This document shows, in pieces, positions 11,203 through 21,987 of a DNA stretch of 64,000 bases; the first letter of the stretch is position 1, and every line of letters starts with the position of its first letter. The DNA comes from Paraphoma chrysanthemicola. Its lineage: Eukaryota > Ascomycota > Dothideomycetes > Pleosporales > Phaeosphaeriaceae. The translations under genes were made by a program, and so were the position numbers. Under the pieces are notes generated by a model that was not told the origin of the DNA, ran no database searches, and worked only from the letters and a program-made list of their open reading frames with translations. The stretch covers positions 372,001 through 436,000 of the forward strand of contig JAGMWG010000003.1 of the NCBI GenBank assembly GCA_020744225.1, in the 5' to 3' direction.

Positions 11203-11478
11203 TTAAGGAATGCACTGTCCGCTTTCGCTTGCAGTTCCGCAGCCACTTGCAAAGTTGCGTTCACCTCTGTGCGTGGCAGGGCATCGGCAACCAAAGACGC
11301 AATTAACAGTGCAAAAGTTTCCGTCCCTTCCATTCCCATAAGAGCATGTGATACCGCCTCCAACGCAAGTTCTGGCTGATTCCGCTTGTCGTGTTTCGAG
11401 GTCGCTCACGGGGTAGCTTGGGGCTGCCATGACACCGGTGAGCGTAAGTAGAATAGTGGCTGGAATGAAGAACTGCAT
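11203..11478 (-). CDS. Small secreted cysteine-rich protein (effector candidate)
   Basis: A 91-residue intronless protein. The first about 19 residues (MQFFIPATILLTLTGVMAA) are a clear signal peptide. A short propeptide-like stretch ending in ETR follows. The remaining part has eight cysteines (RTC, ITC, NFC, VNC, FGC, RC, SGC, QC), which suggests four disulfides, and many Gly residues. Size, secretion signal and even cysteine number fit fungal effector or antimicrobial-type proteins. No named family is recognised. It stands alone, with more than 1 kb of non-coding sequence on the upstream side and the pyrimidine-rich tract just downstream. Confidence 0.75.
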   Translation of the reverse strand: MQFFIPATILLTLTGVMAAPSYPVSDLETRQAESARTCVGGGITCSYGNGRDGNFCTVNCVFGCRCPATHRGERNFASGCGTASESGQCIP

Positions 11479-13538
11479 CTTGGCGAAGGGTGGTTGATTG
11501 ACGAGTGGGGTTGGATATGATGATAGCTTAAAAACCGATAAAAGAGTTGCTGTTGTAGAGAGTAACTGCTGTTGTGATGGTTGGATGATGTCGTATTGGG
11601 TGAAGAGAAGAAATAAGAAGGCGGAAGTCCTGCTTTATAGGATTCGAGACCTTCTGATTCATCCTTCGTGATCAACTAAAATCGATCTAAACATATGGAA
11701 TGGGCCGAAACAGATGGGAAATGCAATATCTTTCGGTCCTTTCCTTATTCATATTCGATCATATTCACCACTACCGACGGCTTTTTCTTTCCTAGGAGGA
11801 TACGATGCCGAGATCTTTCAAATCACCGCGCGGACGATTCCAGCTTGGATCTTTACAACGCCAACAGGTCGGTACGAGGGAAATCTAAACCAGAGCCTAG
11901 AGAACCCTGAATCTTACTCGATGCCGAGACCTTCCAAGTTATCCAAGCAAATACGGGCCGCTTGGCCACGTATGCGCTAATGAATTAGTGAACCTCTTAG
12001 GATACGAGAACCTGCTCCCTAACGTGCGCATATTCAACTGAGGCTACGATGAGAACACGTACATCGGCTTTCGTTTCAGCCATCCAGCACTTGCTCGACC
12101 ACGCATGAATGTTTCTGTAACGCGCTCGACTACCACCCACAGGCACTCTTCCACTATAATGCGGCCCGACAAGGTGCCGTCGAAGAGCGCCGCTCGATCA
12201 AGCAGTCAACGTACGGCATCATGTAATCATGGGCACTCCACATCTAGACCGCAGCGGCGTTACGCTAGGCAAACTCAAAGTCAACATTGGCGGCCGATGA
12301 TCAGCTACTGCAACATCTCGAGCAGGACCCAGAGTGCCTGTAGCAGCAGCTAAGCCAGTGCGGACTGATGAGCGGTGACTTTGTGACCGAGTTCACAAGG
12401 TGGACGCGACGCCGACGGCGTTCAGTAATTCAATCGTGGTTATTGAGCACGAGAAATTTGTGGATAGCAGCTCCTGATATGCTAGGTCGTTCCCTGGACA
12501 TCCGCTGTAGTGCCAGGCGCTACACACGGAGCGGGTCTATAGCGATACGATCTAACTGCATACTCATGGTTGACTTGAGCTCTGACTTGGACTCATGGTA
12601 CAAGACAGTATGGGCGCGTGATGGCCGGGCGTGAGGGGGAAGTGATCGGCTGGATATGGGGCATGAAGGGCCAGGTAGATGCTTGTACGTAGTTTTGGAC
12701 TAGATACTTTGTACATACAGATAATTATTGTACTAAAGAAGAGCTCACAGATCGCTCTAATGGGGCCATCAAGTCGTTCACGGTCCACTACAGCGTGTCA
12801 GAGGTGTCCTACGTTGATCACGTCGTAGGTCGGGGCAAGGACCTAGGCATCGTCGACGGAGCGCTTCAGCACGACAAATTTCACAAGAAGACTGGTTTAC
12901 ATGACTCAAGTGACACGGCCAAGCCGCAAATAGCGCTGCATATGCGCAGCGACACAAAGACGAGTACTCGGTGTTACTGTAGGTGAAATTTAGGAACATG
13001 GAAACGTTGAAGGAAGGCTATGCTGCTGCTGCCGCAGGACGCATTTACCGTGATCATCTATCACTGGCGCATCCGAAGGCTATTGCTGAGTGTAGCCATT
13101 TTGATGAAGCAAAGGAGGCGATCAAGAGGTGACTGCACAACTTAGCGATCGTACGGCCGCAGAGTATCATAGAAATGTACCTCGGAACATATACCTCTCG
13201 GGTTATATACTCAGTTACTGTTGTCCGAAGCCGGCGCATTATTGAGAATATAGTTCAAGGGGTCTCCGAGATACCCATGGTCGATCAGCTCTGGAATTCC
13301 ATTACTTCAATTCTTTGAATACGTAGCCCTGAACACAAAGCATTGTGTACGCATCTCCGATAGCATACATATGTGCATGATCCAAGTATCCTTCAACGTC
13401 GTTTTATTCTTCTCTCATGAAATAAGGCTCGCTTTCTTCAATGTCGCCGAAGGTCTCGATCATGACCTGCACAGCAAGTGAAACGTGCGTTCGGGAGTTA
13501 TTTGGTAATCACTTTCGCCCCTCTGAACTTTCATCGCT
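11479..13538. other. Gene-poor stretch with coding-like debris
   Basis: No intact gene is supported. Forward frames at 12105-12353 and 12368-12634 look random (Arg/Ser-rich). At 12923-13132 a forward frame reads AANSAAYAQRHKDEYS, meets a TAG, then continues from an ATG (12998) as GRIYRDHLSLAHPKAIAEC, with the composition of a real protein. This is possibly a remnant of a lost gene of unknown kind. Confidence 0.4.
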
Positions 13539-14010
13539 TCAGTCTGATTGTGCGGCACAATCGTTGAGTGAGACGTATTGGGAAGTTCCCGAGTTCTCGT
13601 TCACCAATATCATAGCTTTGGCTATGCACTCAATGGTTGTGTTCTTGATTGATTCGCGCACCCTTGCTCGGTCACTTTGCGTAATGGTCGTCTTCGCCAG
13701 TAAAATCGACTGGATCGAGTGGCCTCTATTACGTTCTGACTCGGGCCGCTTGGGCGGCGATTCGTATTGCAGGCCGTAGATAGCTTGTAGCATGGAATCA
13801 GCAAACATTGGATCCTCATTGGGCGGGTCGGCCATTTTCTCTGCCAGTTCCTGCAGCGTTTCGGTACCAATCAAATACTTCCGTCTTTCAATGTGTACCC
13901 TGAAGGGCCTGTTGGCGACTTTGGAAAGGAACCCGGAACGACAGGCATTTATAGCATTATGCAGCGTCCAGTGCTACGTTTGCAGGTGATGGTAAAGTCC
14001 GAGCATTCCC
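13539..14010 (-). pseudogene. Decayed BTB/POZ gene fragment
   Basis: Reading on the minus strand, about 14010-13975 encodes SDFTITCK, the usual start of a BTB core. After a one-base frame change near 13970, the next frame reads LHNAINACRSGFLSKVANRPF and, further on, PNEDPMFADSMLQAIYGLQY, then runs to a stop at 13539. The order 'SDFTITC / VH..I...S.F / P.DDP..F..ML.Y.Y' is that of fungal BTB domains. No intron fits the frame change, and the C-terminal helical part is not seen. I infer a truncated, frameshifted BTB copy. Confidence 0.5.
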
Positions 14011-14683
14011 AAGAGCCAAGTCATTTGGATTAGTCCGCAGATTCTCATCGCAATACCGTACGCATAACCGATGTCTTTGGTGATGTGTACAGGACTTTGG
14101 TTTGCTTTTTCTTTGGCAAACCATGCGCAAGCCATGTGGGAGCCAGTGCGTGTTCAGTCATGAACGAGATGGTATGAGTATATCTCAGAAGATCTGGGCT
14201 CATATCTCACATCCAACATAATCGACATCGTGCAAGCAAATAAAGTCTGGCGCTTGCTGAACATCTGCCAAGTGGCTGAATTGACTTTCGCGCATTAGAA
14301 AAAACGAAGTCTTGCGGAGATGTGCCAATACTTGTCGGTCATTTCGCATTCTTCGGCCAATTCTGAATGCTCTGATACATTGGGATTGCTCCAAATCCTG
14401 GAGGTGGGCAAGATGGAGGGATGGCCTGCATGACCGACATGGTTAGTGCTCAACCTGCCCAAAAATGCTGCGAGATGCACGCCTGAGGAAGACTTTCTCC
14501 GCAAACGCCGGTATTCGAACGATAATGCAGCACCCAGCCGACAGCAAGTTCTTCACTCATCATCTCGCAGTCAATCAAACTCACTGGCTGCGCATCTGAA
14601 ACATCAAGGAAGTGTATAGAAGTGTATATTGTGTATCTAAAGGGTCATTATGCACCAAATCGAGGATGAGCACATGTGTCAAC
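14011..14683. other. No gene seen
   Basis: Short frames only; the right part is the 3' flank of the secreted protein gene at 14684-15403. Confidence 0.5.
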
Positions 14684-15403
14684 CTACACTGTTGCGATAG
14701 CAACAGCAGCAACGACGGCCAGCATGGCAGAAATCTGGGCTCCAAAAGTTGCGGCAGCACCGGTTTGCTGGGCAGGCGACGAAGATCCAGTCGCCGACCC
14801 CGATTGTGAGCGCACGGGGGCAGACACTGTGCCTGAACCGGTGATGGAAGGGCTAGCATCGGTCATGAGACCGGAGCCAGAAGCAGGAGTGCTCTTTGGG
14901 GCCGCACTGGCGGCACCACTGCCGCTCAACAAGCCTGCTCCCTGCACGACCGTGGCGGTGACGAAGGCAACGTCAGATCCGCTGAGAACAGCTGTCTGAG
15001 GCGAAGGTGTGTCCATATTTCCTCCCGTCATCGCAACGGCACAGGTCATCTCGGTCGCCCGTGTGTTGTAGTCGCAGGAGTAGCTCATGGAGAACGAGTC
15101 ATAGGACATTGAGGCCAAGTACTTGGTGCCAGAGAGGATGGTCATGTCAAGACCTGGACCCCAGCCACAGTCATTGGAGTCGACACCGGTCGGGCAAGCG
15201 ACGCGGAACTCTGTGGTAGAAGGCTGGGCGCTCTTGATGGTGGCCACTGGGTCAACACCCTCGCTTCCTATGATTATTAGCATGTGGGCGTTTCGAGCTG
15301 CGGTCTGACCAAGACGCGTACCACCGGGAAAGAAGAATTGGATGGTTTCAGCGGCGTAAGCCCCACCAGCAAGGACCGATAGAATGACGAGTGATTGACG
15401 CAT
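14684..15403 (-). CDS. GPI-anchored cell-wall-type protein
   Basis: The open frame begins upstream, but the ATG at 15403 gives a standard signal peptide (MRQSLVILSVLAGGAYA) and a 239-residue product. Residues about 18-150 form a compact domain with four cysteines (ACPTG, DCGWG, SCDYN, TCAVA). Residues about 165-215 are Ser/Thr/Gly/Ala-rich. The last about 18 residues are hydrophobic (ISAMLAVVAAVAIATV), as in a GPI-attachment signal. This matches the common fungal wall-protein layout with a domain starting ETIQFFFPGG, whose function is not established. Using the longer frame would bury the signal peptide, so I reject it. Confidence 0.82.
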   Translation of the reverse strand: MRQSLVILSVLAGGAYAAETIQFFFPGGTRLGQTAARNAHMLIIIGSEGVDPVATIKSAQPSTTEFRVACPTGVDSNDCGWGPGLDMTILSGTKYLASMSYDSFSMSYSCDYNTRATEMTCAVAMTGGNMDTPSPQTAVLSGSDVAFVTATVVQGAGLLSGSGAASAAPKSTPASGSGLMTDASPSITGSGTVSAPVRSQSGSATGSSSPAQQTGAAATFGAQISAMLAVVAAVAIATV

Positions 15404-16269
15404 GGTTTCGGTGGAGAGCCCTTGCAGAGATCTGTTGTGGATTATGGGTTGGGGGATGATTAGAGTGGGTCGAAAAACTCTTTGGTAACGAGCGACTATG
15501 AATTGGACTAAAACGAAGGTGAATGCGAAAATAGTGCGGAACGGTTTGTGTAGGCTTGGAAGGCGTTGCGCCGCCCCGAACAAAGGGAAAGCGTCAGTTT
15601 TAAACTCTCCTGAGTCTGCGATCAAGCTTTGGTGGTTGCCTGAGCCTAGTACGCATGCGGCCAGCTCTCAGTGCTTGTGTCATCCAAGCTTTTCGTGGGA
15701 TGTCGCTTAGAAGGTGTAAGCCAATCGCAGCCTGTCTTGTCGGATAGTACGTTCCAGATGTCGAATGTGCCATGTTTTTTCTTCCTCCTTTATCGGATCG
15801 GGTGAGGAAAAGCTCGGTCCTCCTTATTTCCGGCGGAAAATCGCTTCACGCTGCCAAAGTCAGCAGTCAACAAGTAGATTGGCAAATCTTGACGCTGCAC
15901 TGATTGAGGGAATGACCATTACAGAAAAATCGAACACATGAGGCTTGACGTTCGGGAAACGTTGTTGGTAGGTAATACACGCGAAGACAGAAGTGTGGCT
16001 GAACGCCACCGACGGTGCGGAGATTTGTCAGGACCTCGGAAGTGAGTCCGCCATTGCCAAAATTAGACTGTTGCGCACCAGCAACCACTTCCCATCGTCT
16101 ACATCGGTCCACGTTAAGGGTATCAAATTTATCAATAGAATCGTTAACACAAGTAACACAAGGTTAGGACGTTCGATTTCGATCGACACCTCAAGAATTG
16201 TACGGCTCCCTTTTGCCCCCACGTTGCTCCTTACCATATGAACGTTGATCGTGGGCTTCTACTTCTGTA
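15404..16269. other. Divergent promoter region
   Basis: It separates the minus-strand GPI protein from the plus-strand gene at 16270. Small frames on both strands have no motifs. Confidence 0.5.
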
Positions 16270-17058
16270 ATGGCCTCTTTAACAGACACAAACGACATGC
16301 TCATTCTCTGGGGTGAAGTGGATCCAGATGCTACCGACGAAAGTGCACTGAACGACTGGTGGACCAATGAACATCTTCCTGAGCGGCTACGTTTACCAGG
16401 TTTCGTACGAGCACGTCGCTACTGTTCCCTTGGGTCTCATGGAAAACGCGAATATCTTGCATGGTATGAGGTAACGGATGTTCAAGATCTTGCGTCCGAA
16501 GATTATCTCTATGCGCTGAACCATCCGACGCCAAAGACACAGCAATTCATGCCATGCTTGTCAACGATGAATCGCTCCGCCTGTCGAACCGATCGGTGCC
16601 CGCATGCAAATTTGGAATGGGATAACTGTCAAAATTTTGAGCATCAGTACTTGATTGTGCTCGTTATGAATCCAGAGACGCCGCACGACTATCAACAAGC
16701 CATTCCAACACTCCTAGAGCAATATATTCAAAAGAGCATCCTGGCATCGACCGAGAGAGTACGGGTACATATTGCGATCGAAGATTCTGCTATCACCACT
16801 GCAGGTACTGCAAGCAAGTCTTACGACGATGTACTCTTCAAGCCACAGCGCAGCGGCGGCAAAATCATCGCGCTGGTCGAGGTACAGCTTCAAAGCTCCC
16901 CAAGGGCCATATTCGATTGGAAGTGGGCACAGAATATTGTCAGCACCATCGAGGCAACGGGTCTACATGTAGAACACAGTAACAACTATGAGCTCCTTTG
17001 TTCGATGGACAGGAGTGACGTTGTGGTGGAGGCTGACGCCAGCTCGGCGACTGGTTAG
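16270..17058 (+). CDS. EthD/dimeric alpha-beta barrel-like protein
   Basis: A 262-residue intronless protein starting at an ATG. The N-terminal part (ESALNDWWTNEHLPERLRLPG, then ARRYCSLG and EYLAWYEVTDVQDL) has the pattern of stress-response/EthD-like dimeric ferredoxin folds: a Trp-Tyr/Trp-x2-EH-x-P start, then a beta strand with 'YL..YE'. The second half (residues about 120-250) looks like a repeat of the same fold. Fungal members of this kind are mostly uncharacterised, and some act on polyketide or aromatic substrates. No partner genes for such a pathway are adjacent. The substrate is unknown. Confidence 0.75.
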   Translation: MASLTDTNDMLILWGEVDPDATDESALNDWWTNEHLPERLRLPGFVRARRYCSLGSHGKREYLAWYEVTDVQDLASEDYLYALNHPTPKTQQFMPCLSTMNRSACRTDRCPHANLEWDNCQNFEHQYLIVLVMNPETPHDYQQAIPTLLEQYIQKSILASTERVRVHIAIEDSAITTAGTASKSYDDVLFKPQRSGGKIIALVEVQLQSSPRAIFDWKWAQNIVSTIEATGLHVEHSNNYELLCSMDRSDVVVEADASSATG

Positions 17059-17341
17059 GCGTACCGCGGGGCCTAAATGCTGAAACACATTGGGTATCGC
17101 GCATAATGAATTCAGGCACCAGGACCAATCATTACAATCCTAACAAGGATTATACGATCTATCTATCGAAAGGTACCAAATGCGGCCTATGCACTCAGCC
17201 ACCGTAATACTAGAGGGTGTCAGAGTCGACCGGTGAGGATTCAACCCCGCTGATAAAGCCGCGGACTTCGCTGCTTCGCGATATGCTTCTTCATCAATCT
17301 CCCTCTTCCATCACTCGCTCTACATCATAACATTCATCAAC

Positions 17342-17985
17342 ATGACGTTCCTTGGTCTTCCCGCCGATGCGTCGCCACGCCTCAAGGCTCTGCACTATGC
17401 GCAGGTCAGCATCGTCAGCCTCACGATGTTTGCCACATTCCTGGCCGCCGTCATTCCTCAGAAGCACAAAATCTTCACCTTCGGTCTGCTCTACTCGTCC
17501 ATCTTGACCGCCATCTCCACCACCGTCATCCTGCGTCGGGAGCAGCAGTCTGCCGCCAAGGGTCTGCTCATCAAGAACAAGTACATGAAGTACCAGTTCC
17601 TCAAGTTCGGCGCAGCCATCGGCCTGCACATTGTTGGCTTCATCATGTTCATTGCCATTACACCTCAGGGCCCGGATCACCAGAAGCCTGGGGAGCAAGG
17701 CATGTGGATGAATGGATACAAAGTCAACAAGTACCAGGGTTGGATCTTGTGGCTTGATATCTTCAGCTGGTAAGCCAAGGTCGCCAGACCTGTTCTACGA
17801 TTTATACTAACACATCAATCAGGCTCACCTTTTGGGCTTCCTTGTTCTACTCGTGCTGCATGACCAGCAACAGGCAGGGTGCCATCGCTTTGGCTGGCGA
17901 CGAGGCGAATCTTGGTGCCGATGCTTCGAACGATGAGGAATATGCCCGCCGCCTTCAAGCTCAGGACCCCAACTGGCAGTCATAG
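17342..17985 (+). CDS. Four-helix membrane protein
   Basis: Two exons, 17342-17769 and 17823-17985, with a 53-bp intron (GTAAGC, TACTAAC, CAG; phase 2); the product is 196 residues. Hydrophobic helices lie at about residues 20-41, 46-64, 86-108 and 133-153, the last spanning the splice site (DIFSW|LTFWASLFYSCC). A basic loop links helices 2 and 3. The C-terminal tail is acidic and ends DEEYARRLQAQDPNWQS, a segment resembling short ubiquitin-binding-like helices, though this is only a likeness. The size and topology are MARVEL-like, but I cannot name the family. Both exons and the join are well supported. Confidence 0.85.
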
Positions 17986-18268
17986 ACAACTTCGTAGCTC
18001 ACACTCATCATGGCGGACAGGCGTGCTAGATGCATGTCTTAATCCACGATCGAGCGAAGCATCGGACGAAGTAATCACAGGAGGTACACCATGAGCAAAG
18101 GTTATCGGGTTGGAATGAAGAACGGAATTGATCAATGAACTCATATATTGCGACGGATACTTCAAGGAATGACAACTATTTTTCGCAATACTATTATGGA
18201 AATGCCTGACATCGTGCCCACCATTACGATACATGTACTCCTCGTCGTCTCTCCTCTTAGATCGCTCC

Positions 18269-18848
18269 CTAACACATCAACACAGCCAATCCCAATATTC
18301 CTACAATAACAGTCGGAGCCTTTACCACCTTAGCCGCATTCGTGAATGTTGGCAGCGGAGGTCTATACGACGCCGTCTGGGACGGCGCTCCAGAACTCGT
18401 GACATTTGATGCCCCTGGTGGAGTCGTATATGGCGGCTTCGATACTGGGACCAATGATCTGGTCGCCGTGATAGTTGAAGTCAGCGTGATAGTGACTTGG
18501 TCGCATTGGTCTGTTGGCAGAGGTGGGATGAAGGACTGCAGAGGAATGCTTGGAAAGGGCGGAACTGGGTTTGTTAATCGGTCTTCTGCGCTAATGTATG
18601 GAAGGAACAAACATACCGGAGGTTATCGCAGCATCCTCGTGATTATGTTCGTGATCGTGTATTTTCATTCGCGGTTGAGTTTGTGGAGATGAGTCAGGAA
18701 ATTCGAGGTTTGGGTCGGCATGGGGTTCGCAAGGTTGGTAGTAGACATCATAGATGAACATGCTGTCGTCGCTGCCGCATGGTGGGAGTGGATTTCTTTG
18801 GGCTTCGACGAGCGCGATGATAGCAGCGAGAACGAAGAAAAGCTTCAT
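18269..18848 (-). CDS. Secreted Ser/Thr/Pro-rich protein, probable GPI anchor
   Basis: Two exons, 18848-18617 and 18564-18269, with a 52-bp intron (GTATGT...GATTAAC...CCCAG, phase 1); the product is 175 residues. A signal peptide (MKLFFVLAAIIALVEA) is followed by a short Cys-containing segment (PPCGSDDSMFIYDVYYQPC), a His/Asp-rich part (HDHEHNHED), a long Thr/Ser/Pro-rich region and a hydrophobic end (APTVIVGILGLAVLMC). The open frame reaches upstream to 18995, but the ATG at 18848 places the signal peptide at the start. The role in the wall or surface is inferred from layout. Confidence 0.78.
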
Positions 18849-19406
18849 GGTGGGTGGAACGCGTGCGCTGGGAAGGAGCGAATAGGACATGTAATGGTAG
18901 TGGAAAGAGACAAATGAAATGGAGTCAATCGTGTTCAAGTACAGTAGCAATTTAAATTCCGGTTGCGTTGCCGCGTGTGGTGTGTACCTTTCCATTCATC
19001 TGTGGGCACACAGTTGGTGGCACCGGGCCGAAAAGAAAGCAAACTAATATCATCTCGTGCATACCATTTCATCGTCACAACCCACCTCACATAGTTGGAA
19101 GCTTGGGAAAACAATTGGCGTGTTTCGTGAAACTTGTGATCCGCAAGCTATCGAAGGAACATCATCGCGATACGTGATTCGTTGTCACAGTGACACAGCA
19201 GTCGTGGTGCGTAACCAAGAATGTATGGTGAAAGTATTGGGTGCACATGTGATGCAGCTGACGTGAATGTTGCCGACAAATCTGGCATTGCTCGCTGAAC
19301 ATGTCTAACTGTGATGGGCGACAGCCCAGAAGATCGCTGATTTCTGAAAGTAATCGCAGCTTCGGCACGATTTTATAGCACGTTAGACCATGGTTCATTC
19401 TATTAC
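18849..19406. other. No gene seen
   Basis: This is the promoter of the GPI protein and the 3' flank of the seven-helix protein. Only short frames without motifs are present. Confidence 0.5.
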
Positions 19407-20809
19407 TTATCGATTGATCGAAACCATTGAGTGCGTCGTAGAGCTATCTGCGGATCGTCGCGACGGAAGCAACACCGGCTGAGGCTTGATCAGGACTTCT
19501 TCGTCACCCATAAGCTCTCTAGTGCGGGCTCCTCGACCATCCTTGGCTTCTTTGGTTGCTCGGTACTCTCCCATTGTTGTTGCCTTCGTGTCGTCCTTAC
19601 GGCTCACCGATACTTGAACATTCTTGCTATCATCAAACTTTTGTGACCGCAGCTCGATCGGCTCGCTTGAAACAGTATACTCTTCAGTTCGCTTAATAGC
19701 TCCACTTTCAGGTTCCGATATAGAGGAGTCAGCGTGCATCACGTTCTTGATGACCATGCCTTGCTTCGCTGCCCACTCGCTCAACCTTGTTATTCTGGAG
19801 GTTTTGTCCGTCGAGGAGTTGAACGACGGGAACACTCTTCCGCTTTGTGGGCCGTTGGAACCGAGGGCAATCTTCTTGATAAGACGAGCCATTGACAACT
19901 CGATGTTTAGCTTCACAAGATACGTGAACGGATGGAAGAGTGTAAACCTAGCATACTGAGTTAGCATCTGCAAGATAATTAGATATTGTGCACCCACACG
20001 AAGCCATTAGGGATGCTCATAGAGGCAATGAGGAGGACATCCATGAGAAGAGATATGGCGATCATGCCTTGATTGAACTTCACAAGTCTATCATACTTCT
20101 GTAGACCGTTGCTGATGAGGTTTTCTTGGACAGTTCGAATGAAGAATACATTCAGGAATGCGTCGATGAGCAGGTACAAAGCCTTCTCAATGCGATCCCA
20201 AATCTCGTTAATGTGCATAATTCTGCCATATGTCAGTAAGCTGTGGCATTTTTACCAGTCGAGAGCACTTACTTCGCACTTATTTGCAGACGTGCTGGAA
20301 TCCAGATACAGAAGACACTGATGTTTATAAGTGACCACACCACAAAAGTGGCTATCTGCAATCGTCTGCCTTTTCTGCGGTCCTGAAGGATGATTCGAAT
20401 CCGATTGATGATAATTTGGAGTAGACACTGGGTTTGTACAGTCCACAGAACCACTGATCAGGTCAGCCGGGCAATCAATCGCTTGAGAAATCAACCTACA
20501 ACCCAGGAAATAGAAGTAGAAGTTAGGTCGAATCATCCGTAGCAGATGCAAAAAGCATAGTAAAGCGAGTGCAACGCAGGATACCCACTCCGCCCAAATC
20601 ATCCAAATGTAGCAACTGCTCCATGGTCGACGCGAACGTCTCGTCTGTGCAAACGCGATAGAAGCGGTAGAGCATGCGAAGACACCAGTGAGGGCAAAGA
20701 TGGTCGTAGCACCGATGAATGCAGCTTGCGGAAGAGGTTGAACGAGGAAGCCCTCCTTTCGGATGAATGGTCCCCACGGTGTGAAATTTGGATCGTAGGT
20801 AAAGCTCAT
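19407..20809 (-). CDS. Multi-pass (about seven-helix) membrane protein
   Basis: Four exons: 20809-20500, 20453-20273, 20222-19998 and 19947-19407, with introns of 46, 50 and 50 bp; the product is 418 residues. Helices are visible in each of the first three exons (AAFIGATTIFALTGVFACS; CVALALLCFLHLLRMI; VLWTVQTQCLLQ region; FVVWSLINISVFCIW; MIAISLLMDVLLIASM) and at the last join, where FHPFTYLVKLNIELSMARL begins a cytosolic tail. The tail (about 165 residues) is polar and Ser/Lys/Glu-rich. The overall pattern matches an uncharacterised fungal integral membrane family ending in 'KLNIE(L/M)SMA'. It could be receptor-like, but nothing in the sequence proves it. The last donor (GTGGGT) was chosen over nearby GT sites because it alone gives a proper branch distance and frame. 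Confidence 0.85.
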
Positions 20810-21987
20810 GATGGTTATTTCGGCGGAAGCATGGCTGACTGATGGAATAGAGCCGAGGGTGGAGTATAACAGTGGCCTTGCGACGGCTTTCGATTGGGGG
20901 TAAAGGAATTGTTGTATGAGCGAGTCATTGTTGCCAGCCGTGCATGCTCAACAAACGATTTGGTAAATGATCCTCAGTGACATTTGGAGATTCTAGTTGG
21001 CCGCGGAAAGAATGAAGCGATCCGGGGCAGGGGAGAAAGTTTAAACTCTCTGCCGCATGGCTGAGCGTCCAGGTAGCGCCCGCCAACCAATCTCTCTGCA
21101 GTAAATGCTAGTCTCTGGGGAAATCTCCAGATTATGTGGGTCTTGGACTTCGCTGAATAGACTGATGATGTACATTAGTCGCGCTCGGGTAAGTTCCAGT
21201 ATTGCTACGCAAGGCACCCTGCCGTTCTTGGTCTCGGTGACAAGCGCCTCTCGTTAATCCTCTCGCTAGTGGTCTTTATGCGTAGAAGTGGTAGTTGGCG
21301 AGCGCAAGACTAGAGAACTTCCAGACGCGAATAAGTGCTTAGCAAGGGGCAGCACCCTTTCACCATTGAACATGGACTCACGTTAATCGCACGCCGTCGC
21401 CCGACAAATCCTCCTCAATACTTCGGAGGGGCTCGCTTGGTGTTCCTGCGCGGAGGTGCGGAGGAATCACTCCGGGTGTACTGATTACTCATGCAAACGT
21501 TGTTCACATACTGATTACTGATACAAATCTTGTTGGAGGCTTGTACCTAGGGTACGCGATGCAAGCGCATTCGTTTGAGTATACGAAACCTGACGTGCAG
21601 CGAAACCTTATTCAGGCTCCCGCAAGCTATTGCTGGGCTGATCAGGGTTGGAGCCAACATGTTGGAGAGCAAGTCTGGCGAATCAAGCATCAGCATGATT
21701 GGCCGGTTTCATCAGCCTCGTCGCACTAACTAGACGTACCTGGCATGGTCGGCAGATGTGCTGCTTAACTCGTCCCGCGAAATGGTCCCATCACGATGCA
21801 ACAAGTGGCCAGGATTGCTTGACGATGCCTTACGATGATGCCTGATGAGTCTATGCCGATGCAGAATCGATCGCTGGTGACTATAACAACGAGTTCAATA
21901 CCAACGATGGCCAGAGCTCGTCTGCTCTGCTTGCGGCTGATCTACCAAGGCATATGACCTAATGCCGCCACTATCAATCGTTCCGCG
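20810..21987. other. Intergenic, 1.2 kb, no gene seen
   Basis: Lies between the promoter of the seven-helix gene and the 3' end of the PQ-loop gene. No tRNA, repeat or convincing open frame is present. Confidence 0.5.

Noticed and set aside
12440..12480. SIVVIEHEKFV-like phrase resembling an ABC/UvrA segment
   Set aside because: Too short; the flanking sequence does not continue the family in any frame.
15404..15625. Upstream extension of the GPI protein frame
   Set aside because: It would put the signal peptide at residue 75; the ATG at 15403 fits secretion.
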